DNA from: Pristionchus mayeri
Lineage: Eukaryota > Nematoda > Chromadorea > Rhabditida > Neodiplogasteridae
Assembly: GCA_036245805.1 (NCBI GenBank)
Contig: BTRK01000004.1
Coordinates: forward strand, 24,876,619-24,940,618
DNA length: 64,000 nt
Direction of reading: 5' to 3'
Below, piece by piece: positions 11,249 through 23,300 of the stretch. The stretch's first letter is position 1, and every line of letters begins with the position of its first letter. Below the pieces are notes generated by a model that was not told the origin of the DNA, searched no databases, and worked only from the letters and a program-made list of their open reading frames with translations. The position numbers were made by a program, and so were the translations under genes.

Positions 11249-13702
11249 CTGGAGGAATGAATACGAATGGAGGAAAGAGGGGAGGGAGCAGAGGCAGATT
11301 CGCGGTTCGGATCAGAGACTGAATATGGCGGAACCACTGTAAGGTATACAGAAAGTGAGATACCAGGAATGTCTCGAATCTCTTGCTTCAGTCTGCTTCA
11401 ATATTCCTTTTCAACTACTAAAAAAATCAAAGTTTGGTTGGTTGCTGATAATGAGTACGAATGAAGAAAGAATCAGGACGAAATGAGTGTGAATTACAAT
11501 AGCAAATGGTTCGGGGGGTTTCCTCCTTTCGCATATATTAGGCTGGAAAGAAAGTAATTGTAGATTTGGACCATGATGTTTGAACCCTCCTAAAATCATT
11601 TTTGTTAAAGATCTCAAATTAGCTCGGTTGCACATGGTAGGGGTTTACTTGTTCAATATATGCACTGGTTCGAATCGCATCATGCCTTTTGGGTGTCCGA
11701 AAAATCCAAGTTTTATCAAATATGAGATTTTCACACTTTTCTAAAAATATTTTCTGCTTCTCGGATTTTGCGGGATAAAATGCCCATACATTTAGGGAGA
11801 GCAGGCGGGTTTCTTCAAAATGCTTCCAAAATAAAATGCAATAAACAAAACAAAATAAAAAATAAAATAAAATGCGCATAGAATCCGATAGTTTATGAGC
11901 TGCCGATACGATTTCCACACCAAAAAATTAAAAAAATTACGAAGTAAATTAATTATTTGAATTAAAAAAATTTACGCCGAGGCTAGGATACAGTACGCTC
12001 CGCCTACCAACATTGGCTTCATCAGCAACTGACTTTTTATCTTCATACTTTTCATGTAGCGATCGTCACGTGAAATTGGAGAATTTTTTAAATGCTTCAA
12101 TTTTTGCTGTTATGAGGTTGTCATGAGTGACAAATAACCATATGATAAATAGAATTCACACTTTAGTGGAAAATTTTCTCAAACAAGCATGTCCTTCTAA
12201 GCTCCGCCCACTTGGTGTCAGTGACGCACGCAGCGCCCGTCCGCAACGCGTTCCATAGGTCGCTTATTATTTTTTATGTCAATTATTAATTTATGAAACA
12301 AAAGTTTAGTGAACTTTAAATAGTGATAGCAACTAATTGGTGTCGAGTAGTATCATGATTGATTAATCTCGAAAATTGTTTTATCTTTCTTACTTTGAAC
12401 TACAAGGAAGCAAACTTACCGTAATCAGACTGAAGTACTCAAATCTAAATTCCTACTCCAATAGTCTAAATCTGCCCGTAGGAGTATGTGTCCTAAAACC
12501 CTTGTATAGCACATGCAGCCGCAATCTGATTAAAAATGAGTTTATGTGTGAAATCGCATACAATATGAAATAGAGTGGAAAATGGGGATTTACAAGTTCC
12601 TATTGTGAATACTGATGAAGAAGTTGAGAAAGATGGTCAGACACGGGGGAACAAGAAATAGATAGTTCGAAATACATCAACACTCTTCATAAATTTTGTC
12701 GAAACGAGACAAAAATATGCGAAAAAGTGTTCCAGCTTGACCACAATGCCAGATTTGAAAGAACAACGCTATCAATTGCCGATAAACTATTTAATATACA
12801 ATGATGAGCTATAGAAAAATATAAAAAAACGCAATAAATGCCTACGAGATGAGCTATAGAGTCTGGAACAGAAGCTACAGTCACTATCGGCCCTTCAAAC
12901 GACTATAGAAAAATCCAAGCATACCGTAAGGATATGAAATTTCGGTGATCCATTCGTTTGGCATTGGGAAGCCATCATAAAAAATATGAGAAGGATCGTC
13001 GATCTGGATCATAAGTAAGATGAACATAAACTATGGCGGAAAAAATGCGGAGAATAAACGAACTTTGAGCGAAATTTCGCTAACAACGATTCGCCTCAAA
13101 ACAAGATATGATGTGCGTGTGGACATTCTAATAGGATTCACAGAAATTCACGAAATAGGGCTAATCAGGAAGAGAATGGCACGAGAAAAACGTCGTTTTC
13201 TCCAAAACATTGCTTCAGTTCAGAAGGTGTTGAAAATTTTCGCTAGTACCGATTCTCGCGAAACGATTACAATCTACCCAGTGATAGATTCTCCATCAAT
13301 TCGAAACAAAAACAGAGAGGCGGGCCAATAAACTAATCGATAATCAAGAAAAAATCAATTTTGGCCGTAAAAATTCGATTTCGCGCATTGGGAAAACACT
13401 CCCGTTTAAAGACACTCGCTCACCATCTTTTTCCCGGTCTTTAAATAGGACTTCCCGGTTTGGTGGTCGCTACTTTTCATTATTTATTTTTCCTCATTTT
13501 TAAACTGAAATTATATGAAAATATGCTTTCGAATTGATATACATGTCATTCTGGGAATCACAGACCAAAAAATAGCTTCTCAATTAGCTTATCACTGTTT
13601 GTAAAAGGAACATCGCGTGTTCGGCTTTCAGATCTTGAAAGTAACATTCCGTTCGATGACACATGGCTTTACTACGCAAAAACACGTTCTTTAGGATCAG
13701 TA
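11249..13702. other. Gene-poor stretch with a mariner-type terminus
   Basis: No splice-linked coding exons were found between the cadherin gene and the LINE. A mariner-like end lies at 11538-11573. The frames at 12376 and 13020 are lysine-rich and AT-biased with no recognisable domain, so I treat them as chance or decayed transposon sequence. Confidence 0.5.
11538..11573 (+). mobile_element. Mariner-like terminal repeat (one end)
   Basis: The sequence TATTAGGCTGGAAAGAAAGT followed by AATTGTAGATTTGGACC looks like a mariner inverted terminal repeat next to a TA target. I did not find a matching inverted partner within the next few kb, so this is likely a broken copy. Confidence 0.5.
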
Positions 13703-13847
13703 GATTCAATTCAATTCAATTATTTATTCCGTTCATGTGGGAATATTCAAGATATCATTGTGGAATGGTGTCGAAAAACGGAGGTCCGTCGATGTGGTCG
13801 AATCGGGTTTGCTTGCAGCAAGGGTATAGAAGGGAAGGGGTGGGTTC

Positions 13848-16748
13848 TCATTGATGTAGCCAATTATGGATAACGGATTTGGGAAATGATAGAGGGGGCT
13901 GTGAGGAGATGAGAGAACGGAAGGAATTATGTGGGAGAACAACAAAATCTGTGGTAAGAGAATTCCAAAAGGAAATGGATCTAGATACGAGTGTGGAATA
14001 CGACTTCGGAGGGATAAAGGGTAAGGTTATTCGAAGAGGGTGACCATTACGGAGAGGGCGGGTGAGAGGGGCAGGGATAAGAAGAGAAGAAAAGTCAAGT
14101 AAATAGCGACTGTGTAGAATGGAATGAAGGAACACAATATCGGTTACGGTTCTACGGCTTTCAAGAGTTGTTAATTCAAGAAATTGCATTCGTTCAAAAT
14201 AAGGTACATGAGGAAGAACGCACCGGGAGTAAAGCCTACGAGAGAAGTCACGTTGTACTTTTCCTAGTTCCTTAGTCAATTCGACAGAATGGGATGGGTT
14301 CCAAATAACAGAACAATATTCAAGGGTAGGAAGAACAAATGTTGTATAGGCTTTCTTGTAAATGGTGGGGCATTTACTATGAAATGACTTAAACATGAGG
14401 TTAATTTTGGAGCGGGCCTTAGCAACAATCTTTTGTATATGATAAGAGAAAGAGAGATTGGGGGAGAAATGGACACCTAAGTCTTTAACGATTACTTTTG
14501 TTACATTCTTCTCTTTTACAGTGGGCTCATTGAGGAGAACCCCATTAATAAAGTACGATCTACGGGGATTATGCAAGCCGAAATGTACAATATGACATTT
14601 GGTCTCAGAGATACCTAAATTCCATTGAGAGGACCAAGAGGAGACCGAGTCTAATGCATTTTGAAGATCGTCAGAATATTTGGGCACTTCAGCATACAAT
14701 TTGAGGTCATCTGCATACACGGAATAGTGAATGGTCATTGGGAATTGGGAACTAATATCATTAATGAATAGAACGAAGAGGAGAGGACCTAAGCAGGATC
14801 CCTGCGGAACTCCCGATCTCATAAGGAGAGGGGGAGAAATAGATGAGTCTATAAAAACGGATCGGGTTCTGTTGGAAAGGTAGGAATGAAACCACGATAC
14901 AAGGTGGTCAGAGATGCCTAACTGGGACAATTTGAATAACAATAGCCTATGGTCTATGCTATCGAACGCTTTCTTAAAATCAATATACACAGTATCAAAT
15001 GGGGAACCATTTTTAGAGATTCTAAGATAATGGGAAAAGGTTTCAGCAAGATTCGAGGAGGTGGATCTACTATTACGAAATCCTGATTGTCGTGGATCAA
15101 AGAGGTTATTTACATCTAGAAAAGTGGTGATCTTCTCGATAAGTATTTTCTCAAAAACTTTGCATACAGAGGAAGTGAGCGAGATAGGCCGAAAGTCAGA
15201 TATGGAGTTACTGGTTTTCTTTGGAATGGGTTTGACCAAAGCTTGTTTCCAAAAGATAGGGACATCGCAGGTAAGAAGGGACTTATTATATATAATAGAG
15301 AGGGGAGAAAGGAGGGATAATTTGCATTTAGAAAGGACGATGCTGGGAATATTATCAGGAGTAATATTAACTTTAGGTGATAGACTACGAAATGCACATA
15401 AAATATCTAGGTGGGAAATAGTTGGGAGGTCAAACGTAAGAGATGGTGTAAGGAGCGGGAGAGGACAATTCATTGGGTGGGAGAAAACAGAAGAGAAAAA
15501 CTGAGAAAAGGCAACACACTTATCATCATTAGTAAGAAGAGTAGTACCAGAATTATCTATTATCGCGGAGGGAGTAAGTTTAGGGGAGCTCAGTTTACCA
15601 CTACAAAATTGATAAAAGGATTTGGAATTCGAAGAGGCTACGATTTTACTCTCTATGTAACAATGAAAACGATTAAGCGCAGACTTGAAACGATTATGCA
15701 TTCGAATTGATGCTACACTGTTAGGAGCGATACGAGCTAAATTATGGCTTTTGCCATATAAAATCCTAACATTCTTGGGATATTTGGAGAGCTCAGAGGG
15801 CCTAGAGAGGGGGACGTAAGAATCAAGAAGGTCATTAATAAAATTGGTGAAATAAATGTAGGCATCATTCGCGTTCAAATCTCTAAGAGCAATGGTCCAA
15901 TCGTGATAAAAAATGTTTTCATTAAGGGAATGCCAGTCAGCTAATCTGTACATTCTAGAGGGAGTGTAATGGCGTGGAGGAGGAGAAGGGATACGGAGGT
16001 CAAAATTTACACTAATATGGTCACTAAGCGGAATGGAAGGAGATACATTATGGATAATGTCATAATTACAGAACACCAAGTCTAGAAAGCTTAGACAACG
16101 GGTAGGAAAAGTAACATATTGATTAAAACGGTTGTCGGCCATAAAACTCAATAGGTCATTTTGAGTAGGAGATGAAAAGGCAAGCCAATTTACTTGGGGT
16201 AGATTAAAATCACCTAAAATTATACACGGAAAACTGTCATTAGCGAGGAGGGATAAATAATTTACAAGAGAAGTAAGCGAAAGGGAGGGAGAGGATGGGG
16301 AGCGATAAATGGTAATTATCCTGATTTTGCGGTACGGAAGGTTGTTGGTAAAAGTCAGATACAAGTCTACAGTAATAGCTTCGATAAGTGGACAGGAAAA
16401 GGAAGAGATTAAAACGGGAGAGAGGGAGCTATGAACGATTAAGGCGACGCCACCGCCTCTGCCACTATCATCAGAAATCTCTCGATCATTGCGAAACACA
16501 AAATAGTCATGATAGCTATTGATTAATAAGGAATCACTATCGCTACTAGCGAGCCAAGTTTCAGAAAATGAGAGAACGCGATATGTAAAAGACGCGAGGA
16601 GAAACGAGAGAGATTGAGTCTTGCACCTAATCGATCGGCAATTTGCATAGAATAGAGAGACATTGGGAGAGGATGGGGAAGGAATCGATCGATTGCGTGA
16701 GGAATCGGGGGAAGGTAGAGCACAAGAGGGAACGATAAATGGTAGCAA
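13848..16748 (-). CDS. LINE ORF2: endonuclease and reverse transcriptase
   Basis: This single 966-residue frame encodes the retrotransposition enzyme. The N-terminal third is an APE-type endonuclease: YANCRSI near residue 35, FSETWLA, a glycine-rich GRGGGVALI, IYRSPSSPS, the catalytic GDFNLPQVNW and a late SDHI. A reverse transcriptase follows, with FRPISLTSSVCKVFEKIL, the finger motif QSGFRNSRST, the palm motif VYIDFKKAFDSIDH, SGVPQGSCLGPLLFVLFIND and the catalytic YADDLKLYAEV. The C-terminal part resembles the thumb and tail region of CR1/Jockey proteins (TFVLPTLEYCSVIWNP). No RNase H or restriction-like endonuclease domain is visible. The length is normal for the clade and all catalytic motifs are present, so it may be functional. 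Its start lies 54 bases after the ORF1 stop, which points to re-initiation or termination-coupled translation. Confidence 0.92.
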   Translation of the reverse strand: MLPFIVPSCALPSPDSSRNRSIPSPSSPNVSLFYANCRSIRCKTQSLSFLLASFTYRVLSFSETWLASSDSDSLLINSYHDYFVFRNDREISDDSGRGGGVALIVHSSLSPVLISSFSCPLIEAITVDLYLTFTNNLPYRKIRIITIYRSPSSPSLSLTSLVNYLSLLANDSFPCIILGDFNLPQVNWLAFSSPTQNDLLSFMADNRFNQYVTFPTRCLSFLDLVFCNYDIIHNVSPSIPLSDHISVNFDLRIPSPPPRHYTPSRMYRLADWHSLNENIFYHDWTIALRDLNANDAYIYFTNFINDLLDSYVPLSRPSELSKYPKNVRILYGKSHNLARIAPNSVASIRMHNRFKSALNRFHCYIESKIVASSNSKSFYQFCSGKLSSPKLTPSAIIDNSGTTLLTNDDKCVAFSQFFSSVFSHPMNCPLPLLTPSLTFDLPTISHLDILCAFRSLSPKVNITPDNIPSIVLSKCKLSLLSPLSIIYNKSLLTCDVPIFWKQALVKPIPKKTSNSISDFRPISLTSSVCKVFEKILIEKITTFLDVNNLFDPRQSGFRNSRSTSSNLAETFSHYLRISKNGSPFDTVYIDFKKAFDSIDHRLLLFKLSQLGISDHLVSWFHSYLSNRTRSVFIDSSISPPLLMRSGVPQGSCLGPLLFVLFINDISSQFPMTIHYSVYADDLKLYAEVPKYSDDLQNALDSVSSWSSQWNLGISETKCHIVHFGLHNPRRSYFINGVLLNEPTVKEKNVTKVIVKDLGVHFSPNLSFSYHIQKIVAKARSKINLMFKSFHSKCPTIYKKAYTTFVLPTLEYCSVIWNPSHSVELTKELGKVQRDFSRRLYSRCVLPHVPYFERMQFLELTTLESRRTVTDIVFLHSILHSRYLLDFSSLLIPAPLTRPLRNGHPLRITLPFIPPKSYSTLVSRSISFWNSLTTDFVVLPHNSFRSLISSQPPLSFPKSVIHNWLHQ

Positions 16749-16802
16749 AAGAGAAGGACTAGAGAGGGATAAGAGAGGAGGGATACCCTTGCTGCTCCCG
16801 TC

Positions 16803-17684
16803 CTAGACTGGCTGCTTCTTGGTGGTGGCTCGGATGGTGACGTGGCTCGCCTTGGCGGGCGCAGAGGACGAGGCTGAAGTTGCACCAGCAGAGGAAGACG
16901 CATCATCTGGAGTGGAATCATCGGCAGGAGGGTTCTGGTCACGGGAGCCGCGCGGTGTTCCGTAATTGGGGGGAAGGGGTCTCGGGTTACGGTATGTGAT
17001 TAGGGAGTAATCACGGACGCCATAGACGATCTGGCGACATTCGAGGTTTTTCTTCACTGCTTCCTTCCTCGCATCTCTCTCCAACTGCAGTTGATGAGGA
17101 GTGAGGTCACGACGAACGAATGATGAGGGAGAGACGAGGGGAGGAGGACGTCCTGCCTTCGAGCGGATGCCGGAGAGGAACGAGTCACGGAGAGCTTTCG
17201 ACTCGAAAGCGATCTTCAGGGGACGGCTCTTGGGAGGGCGATCAGAGGGATGACGATGGAATTTCACTTTTCCCTCGCAGAAGGCCTTCTTGCACTCATC
17301 GGAACCAGAGTAGGTCACAAGATCAGAGACGATCTTCTGATCCTGCTCGAGTCCTTTGGAGGGCTCACTGGGCTCAACCGATCCGATGACGACAGCTCTG
17401 CATTCTTTATCCTCGTACTCCGCCTTGTCCGAGACGGCCTTGGTCACTGCCTCGTAGACCTCACGAGCCACGTCTACTACAGGGGGAAGAGAGGTGAGAG
17501 CGGGGGAGGGAGGGGGAGCGGCAGCATTCTGCTTGAGAAAGGAGAGGATCTCCATCTGGACGACCATCATCTTATCGACCTTGGCACTGAGAGCATCAAC
17601 ACTAGCTTGGCTGGCTGGGCGAACGGAACGAGCCTCAGCGGGAAGACCAGGCTTGGGAGGAGCTTTGGGGGTATCATTAGTCAT
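16803..17684 (-). CDS. LINE ORF1 protein
   Basis: This 293-residue frame lies directly upstream of ORF2 on the same strand and is read as the nucleic-acid-binding ORF1 protein. It starts MTNDTPKAPPKPGLP, has a short heptad-like stretch (VDALSAKVDKMMVVQMEILSFL) near residues 28-50, a proline-rich linker, and a conserved-looking core with KFHRHPSDRPPKSRPLKIAF, ALRDSFLSGIRSK, FVRRDLTPHQ and a basic QLERDARKEAVKKNL. The core pattern (a peptide about residues lost or added to a 'RRDLTP' motif) is common in ORF1 of animal CR1/Jockey elements. No CCHC zinc knuckle is present. The product would package element RNA for target-primed reverse transcription. The tail is low-complexity Ala/Ser. Confidence 0.75.
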   Translation of the reverse strand: MTNDTPKAPPKPGLPAEARSVRPASQASVDALSAKVDKMMVVQMEILSFLKQNAAAPPPSPALTSLPPVVDVAREVYEAVTKAVSDKAEYEDKECRAVVIGSVEPSEPSKGLEQDQKIVSDLVTYSGSDECKKAFCEGKVKFHRHPSDRPPKSRPLKIAFESKALRDSFLSGIRSKAGRPPPLVSPSSFVRRDLTPHQLQLERDARKEAVKKNLECRQIVYGVRDYSLITYRNPRPLPPNYGTPRGSRDQNPPADDSTPDDASSSAGATSASSSAPAKASHVTIRATTKKQPV

Positions 17685-17924
17685 CGCGCAGGGAGGAGGG
17701 GCGAAGCGAATTGAAATGACCTACCACCTCAAGTGGGATACGACCACCTCCGTGCGTCGGCTTCCCACACTGCCGACTAGCGAAGACGAGGGGTAGAACA
17801 CGTGGAGGAGAGGAGACGAGGGGAGGGGTAGATTGAATTGGAATACGAATATAAGGTGTGTCAAAGGACGGAAGTACATTATCGATCGAAGGAAAGTGGG
17901 CATCACAAAATGTTGCGGGTTTTC

Positions 17925-18240
17925 AGTCTAAAACTCTATGTAACTTCAATGCTCCCGCTGCCATATTAACGCACTTCGCCGTAACATGTACTATAGAGTC
18001 CATCAATTGTATTCGTAACGAAATATAAGGTATGGCAAAGGGAGCAAATCAATTATCGGCCGAGGAAAATTAAAGTCGGAAAAAACGCGTGTTTGGCGGC
18101 AAAAATTCGACGTATCTTCAATGCTCCCTCTGCCACATTAACGCAAATCGCGGGATTGTGTGCTCTAGAGTCCCTAAATTGTATGCGTAACGAAATATAA
18201 GGTGCGGCAGAGGGAGCAAATCAATAATCGGTCGATTGAG
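17925..18240. repeat. Two-copy tandem repeat, unit about 165 bases
   Basis: Two adjacent diverged units share CTTCAATGCTCC, TCTAGAGTCC/TATAGAGTCC, CGTAACGAAATATAAGGT, AGGGAGCAAATCAAT and ATCGG. The copies run about 17925-18090 and 18105-18240. No coding potential is seen. Confidence 0.7.
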
Positions 18241-19871
18241 TGGAAATTAGAAATAAACTTTTCTAAATTTCACTATGAACCGCATTATACCGGCCTCACA
18301 GTGGTCAAAATGATCTGAGAATATAATTGAGATAGGGAGAATTCATTTGGAAAAGAAAAAAATAATCTGTATCAAAAACAAAATGTAGAAAACAACTGAA
18401 AAATGATTTCAAAAGTTCTCAAACGATTTGGAATCGTAAACTGAAAAGAAAATTGGTGCGTGGTCGACATTTCCCGTGTACTGTCAGTTGGAATTCTGAA
18501 ATGACCATGCTCTGCGGTCCCTACATACATTTTCATATAGTGGACTCAGAAGCCCATTGAGAGTTGTTTCACAAACTACGTCTGAGATCATGTCTGCCTC
18601 AACTTAGCAGGATTTACACAGCATTGAAGTAAAATCTTTCCGATGTTATACTTCTGAAGCGAAAATGTTTCCTGTTTCGAGGATGATTCAGAATGTCTTC
18701 TACATAAGTGCGCTTCCATGATACAATATGGAGATACCTAATACTGAGAAACATTTGAACTCTCGCCTTTTCTACTTTTAGAAAAGATGGATTTTTATTA
18801 TTGTTGAATAACGGTCAACATAGCCAAAATTTCGATTTTTGGTGAATTATCAATGAGTCAATGTTTAGGTTGCTTTGGGGTGTGAGGGACAAATACACAT
18901 AGCGGTGGAATACTTTATAGGTACAATAACTCACAGATACCGCTTCATGGGGAAAGGGAATGGGGACTAGAGGGGAAAGGAACGATCGGCTCGTGTCTCG
19001 TCTCGGGGCGAACTCCCGTTGAATCCCCGATTGCCGGAGCAATCGGGAAGCCACGCCTACTGATCAGTGGTCCGAGAGACGGCTATGAGTCAGGGGTTTG
19101 GGGAGAACGAGATAGCAGAAGAGATCAGATACCAAGGATCGTCGATCCTTGACATCTTCCCCCCTTTACAATAGTCTTCCCTCAGACTAAATTATGACAA
19201 CAATTAATACAATGCAACGGACATGGGGACTCCTCAGTTGCACGAACTTGCATTCATCTAGGCCATGTAAATTCCTGAAATAATTTCCTGATTCCTAAAT
19301 TCCTGAAATATAGAAATAACTGAAATAGTACATAATATAGAAATTCAATGTGATTTATTTATCACAAACATAAAAAATCATCTATAAAATCATCTACCTA
19401 AATCGCAAAAATGCGACATCCGGACATCTACATTGCTACTTTACATGTAGCCGAAAGATTTTAATGTTTTTTCTTTTTATAATATACTTGGTTTTTCTGT
19501 ATTTATGACTTACAAGCCACACATAACCCATCTGTAAAATTCACGATCAGTATCAGGACCGTGCAAATCGATCGGTCTTTTTTTATTATTTATGTATACA
19601 ATTTTGTGATAAATATTTGAAAGGGGAGAGTATTGCGGGGAGAATGAGCAGAAGAAGTTCCCAAATGGATGAGTCCGAATTGCTCTGTGATTATTCAAAA
19701 TTAAGAAATTCAAGATTTTCCCCATTTCGAGGATCTCAGTCCCATTGGGGGCTTGATTCTTGAAGAGTGAGAGAGAGGGATAGAATAAAGAGGAAGAGAG
19801 AGAGAAGGGGGAATCGATAGAGTGAGAAAGGAAGAAAAGGAAGGAGAGGGAGTAGAAGAGTCACTTCTCGA
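18241..19871. other. No gene seen upstream of synapsin
   Basis: The stretch holds a GC-rich patch at 18960-19170 with short inverted repeats (CGATTGCCGGAGCAATCG, AAGGATCGTCGATCCTT) that could be a fragment of a mobile element. The synapsin promoter and 5' leader should lie in the last few hundred bases, but no clear TATA box or trans-splice acceptor could be fixed. Confidence 0.4.
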
Positions 19872-20297
19872 ATGAACTTCTTCAAGAGGAAGTTCTCATT
19901 CACTGATGACGATGACAACGGGGAGATTTCACTCGATGAGGTTAGTCTCTCTTTCCTCCTCTCTCCCTCGATGGAATCTCTCTTAGGTTGCATCTTCCCC
20001 TCCCTCTTCCTTCTCCCTCTCTAAGATGGCAGAGAGAGTCTCATCCACTATCAGGTTGATACAGATTCCATCGTTTCATTCCAATCACCATCCTCCCTCT
20101 CATCCTCCTTCATTCTCATCGATGTCTATCTCAGTCTCATCTTTCAGTGCCCCGACTTCTCCCGTTCGTTCATCGGATACGTTAGTTCGTGCCCTGGAGA
20201 GGTCTCTCCAGCCATCTTCCCTTCCTCCTCCTCAATTGTATGCCCCCGATGCGAAGACTATTCTCATCGTTGACGATGATCTCATCGATTGGTCAGG

Positions 20298-20346
<49 letters not shown>

Positions 20347-23300
20347 CCACTCTCATTCCAGGGGCAAGTACTTCAGGAGCACAGGGCAGTCTAAGATAAG
20401 AGTAGAGCAGGTTATTCTTCTCTCCTTCCTCATCTCATCGATTCTCTAGGCGAACTTCGATGATGTCCATCTGCAGTCGACTGAACACACGTGCATCGTG
20501 GAAATCAAGTTGAGAGAGGGGGAGAGCAAGTGAGTCCTTCCCTCTCCCCCTTCACTCCCCTCCATTGAGACACCTCACCATCGACTGTTTCTTGATCGGT
20601 GTCGATGCGTCGTCTCTTCCCTCTTCTCATCGAATTGTTCGTTCTCTGGTAGCTGCTCGAATTCCTTCCATCAATCCTCCATCATCAACCCTCGCTTTCC
20701 TTTCTTTCGCCGATCTGAAGAAGGTTATTTATATTTATTCTAGATACTTTGGTTTCCAAATTAGAATAAATATTTTTTTAAAATGTTCTGAAATTTCATT
20801 TGCTTCACTTCTGCTAAATAGTGCTCATTAAAGTTACCGGACGATGACAAAATTGACCCCCTATTTTTTGTCCTCCATCGAATAGCCGATGGCTGAATTA
20901 GTTGAGAATGATTATACAAAAATTCTAAAAATCAATAATAGTCTCAAGGGAAAGCCGGAAATGATCAGCGTAATCCCGCGCTCTCTCACTTTTGCATACT
21001 CTCTCGTACACGCGACCAGATGTGGGTCAGATCAGGGTTTCGTCCTGGTCCGGTAACTTTAATACAATTAATTGGTATGAATAATTTGGAATGTGGTTCC
21101 AAATGAGAGTGCTCGTTGAGCGTCTCCGTGGAGTGAGACTTCGAGATGGATCGGCCATCCCCTTCCTCCCTTCCATTCACTATCCTTCCTTCCACAAATT
21201 CGTGAGTTCCTTCCCTGACTTTGGCTGATTGTTCTCTTTGAGAATCCGACGACTCATTTCCCCATTGTCGTCTCCATTGGAAATGGAAGGAAGGGACAAG
21301 GAAAGGTGCGAAGAGAAGACTAAAGAGATCAATTATTCATTCGTAGATCAAAGTTAATAGCAGCGAGGAATTAATTGATCTGGAAGGAATAATTAGGACT
21401 TCTAGTAGACATGAAGAGGTGAGAAAGTGGAGAGAGAGTAATGAATGGAAGGAAGGAGAGGGAATTGAGGTGGAAGTCGAACCATTCGTCGACATCAAGT
21501 ATGACATCCATGTGCAGAAGGTGAGTGGAGAGGAGAGGAAGGGAGATCTCGTTTGAGGTGGGCAAGGAGATCAAATCCTTCCTTCGACGAGGCATCTCCC
21601 CTCATTGGAAGAGCAATGCTGCTGCAGCAGTCCTCGAGGAAGTTAAGACCAATCAGAGGTCATTTTTCACTTTTATCCAAAGAGGCTCAATTTTTGAATA
21701 GGTCCAAATATAGAGGTTGTCATTACTTTAAAAAAATGAATTTAAAGTTACCCAACAAGGACGAAATTGACCCAATCTTTTTGTCCTCCATCGAATCATC
21801 GAATCCTATGGTTGAATTAGTATAGAATGAATATACAAAAATGCTAAAAACACGGCGCTTTACCGCCAAAAACGATTGAAACATTATTGCTGGGAAACAA
21901 CCCCGTTTGCACCGCGTATGCAGGATTGGCAAATTGCCGGGCGCTGTAATTAAAATACCGTATCTCAGACTGATTCTGAGATTCTCAGTTCTCTCTCTTT
22001 CTCTGTCCTCTCTTTCTCTCGCTACCCCCCTTTAGAACGCCGTGAAAAATCAATAATAGCCTCAAGGGAAAGCCGGAAATGTTCAGCGTAATCCCGCGCT
22101 CTCTCACTTTTGCATACTCTCTCGTACACGCGACGGGATCAGGGTGAGATCAGGGTTTCGTCCTTGTTGGGTAACTTTAACACGGGTTTCCTGTAAAAGT
22201 GTAGGAATGCTGGCTACTAGAAATATTTTGTGCCTTCGATTTTGAATTAACTTTGTTAATGCATACCATTGGAGGTCAGAATAAGGTTAATCCAGTCAGT
22301 TTGGTGAAATCTGCACATTATCGATTTTTGTGATCTTCAACTGGAAATTGACGTAACAATAAATCATTCAATTTTCATCTTACAGCGAACTTTTTTTCTC
22401 ATTTTGTTCGTCTTGGAGAGATCAAAAACTTCCTCAACGTAGGACCAACGGCCAAATCACGTCTTCATGGCGAAAATTGCGAAAAACTGATTTTGGTAAT
22501 GAGAATATCGATTTTTTGGAGTCGTATACCAAAAACACCATCACTTTTATTTCACCGTCGTATTCTCTGAAAAAAAAAGGTGATGTTTATGTTTTTTTTC
22601 ATCGATACTGTAGTAGTACGGTATCGATGATTTCCATTCATCCTCCGAAGAAATCATCAATCTGACGCACCATCTGACCCAACGCCACAAGGCATACTGT
22701 GGACAAACTGACAGACCTATTTTTGGTCGTAAAAAATTTTCTTCTGGAAATTTCTGGAATCTTTTTCGTCTGCTGACCTTGTATTCCGGATGGGGACATA
22801 CTATCAAAATCTCGTTCGAAACGAACGCGCCAGACAAAAACCCTTTCAGTTTATTGTATATTTAGCAACTAGTGGGCAACTACGCCTCTTGTAAAGTTAG
22901 ATGTTCCCGGAATGTTAAGAAAGCATTCCCCAATTGACTATAAAAATTCCGGCAAAATCATGGTTCTCACGCCGCGTCCGTCCCATCGCTAGAGGTAACG
23001 GAAGGGGGATAGTTTCAATGTTTTGCATCCGTCCTCCGACGGAATCATGAATCTGACCCAGCGTCTGACCCATGGCCATAGGTTACCGTAACATTCGGTT
23101 ACGGTAATAGTACGGTATCGATGATTTCCATTCATCTTCCGATGAAATCATGAATCTGACGCACCATCTGACCCAACGCCACAAGGCATACTGTGGACAA
23201 ACTGACAGACCAACTCACGGCATGATTTTTCCCGACACTCTGTTAAGAGGGGATGTTCCCGCGGGGAACATTTTGGGGCGGGTCTTCCATTGGTCCCTCG

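Larger units (their letters stand above)
13703..17700 (-). mobile_element. CR1/Jockey-type LINE, nearly full length
   Basis: A two-ORF non-LTR retrotransposon lies on the - strand. ORF1 is at 17684-16803 and ORF2 at 16748-13848. The element's 3' end is marked by AATAAAT followed by tandem TTGAA units (on the + strand GATTCAATTCAATTCAATTA at 13704-13723), the short 3' microsatellite usual in this clade in place of poly-A. Both ORFs are free of stops, which suggests recent activity. The 5' boundary upstream of 17684 is not defined, and no target-site duplication was identified. Confidence 0.85.

Noticed and set aside
11282..11460. A 27-base intron in either direction near 11341-11367
   Set aside because: The length is below any other intron in the window and neither side joins to a recognisable protein.
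15061..15710. Lysine/arginine-rich frames on the + strand
   Set aside because: They lie antisense to the LINE reverse transcriptase ORF and are shadow frames.
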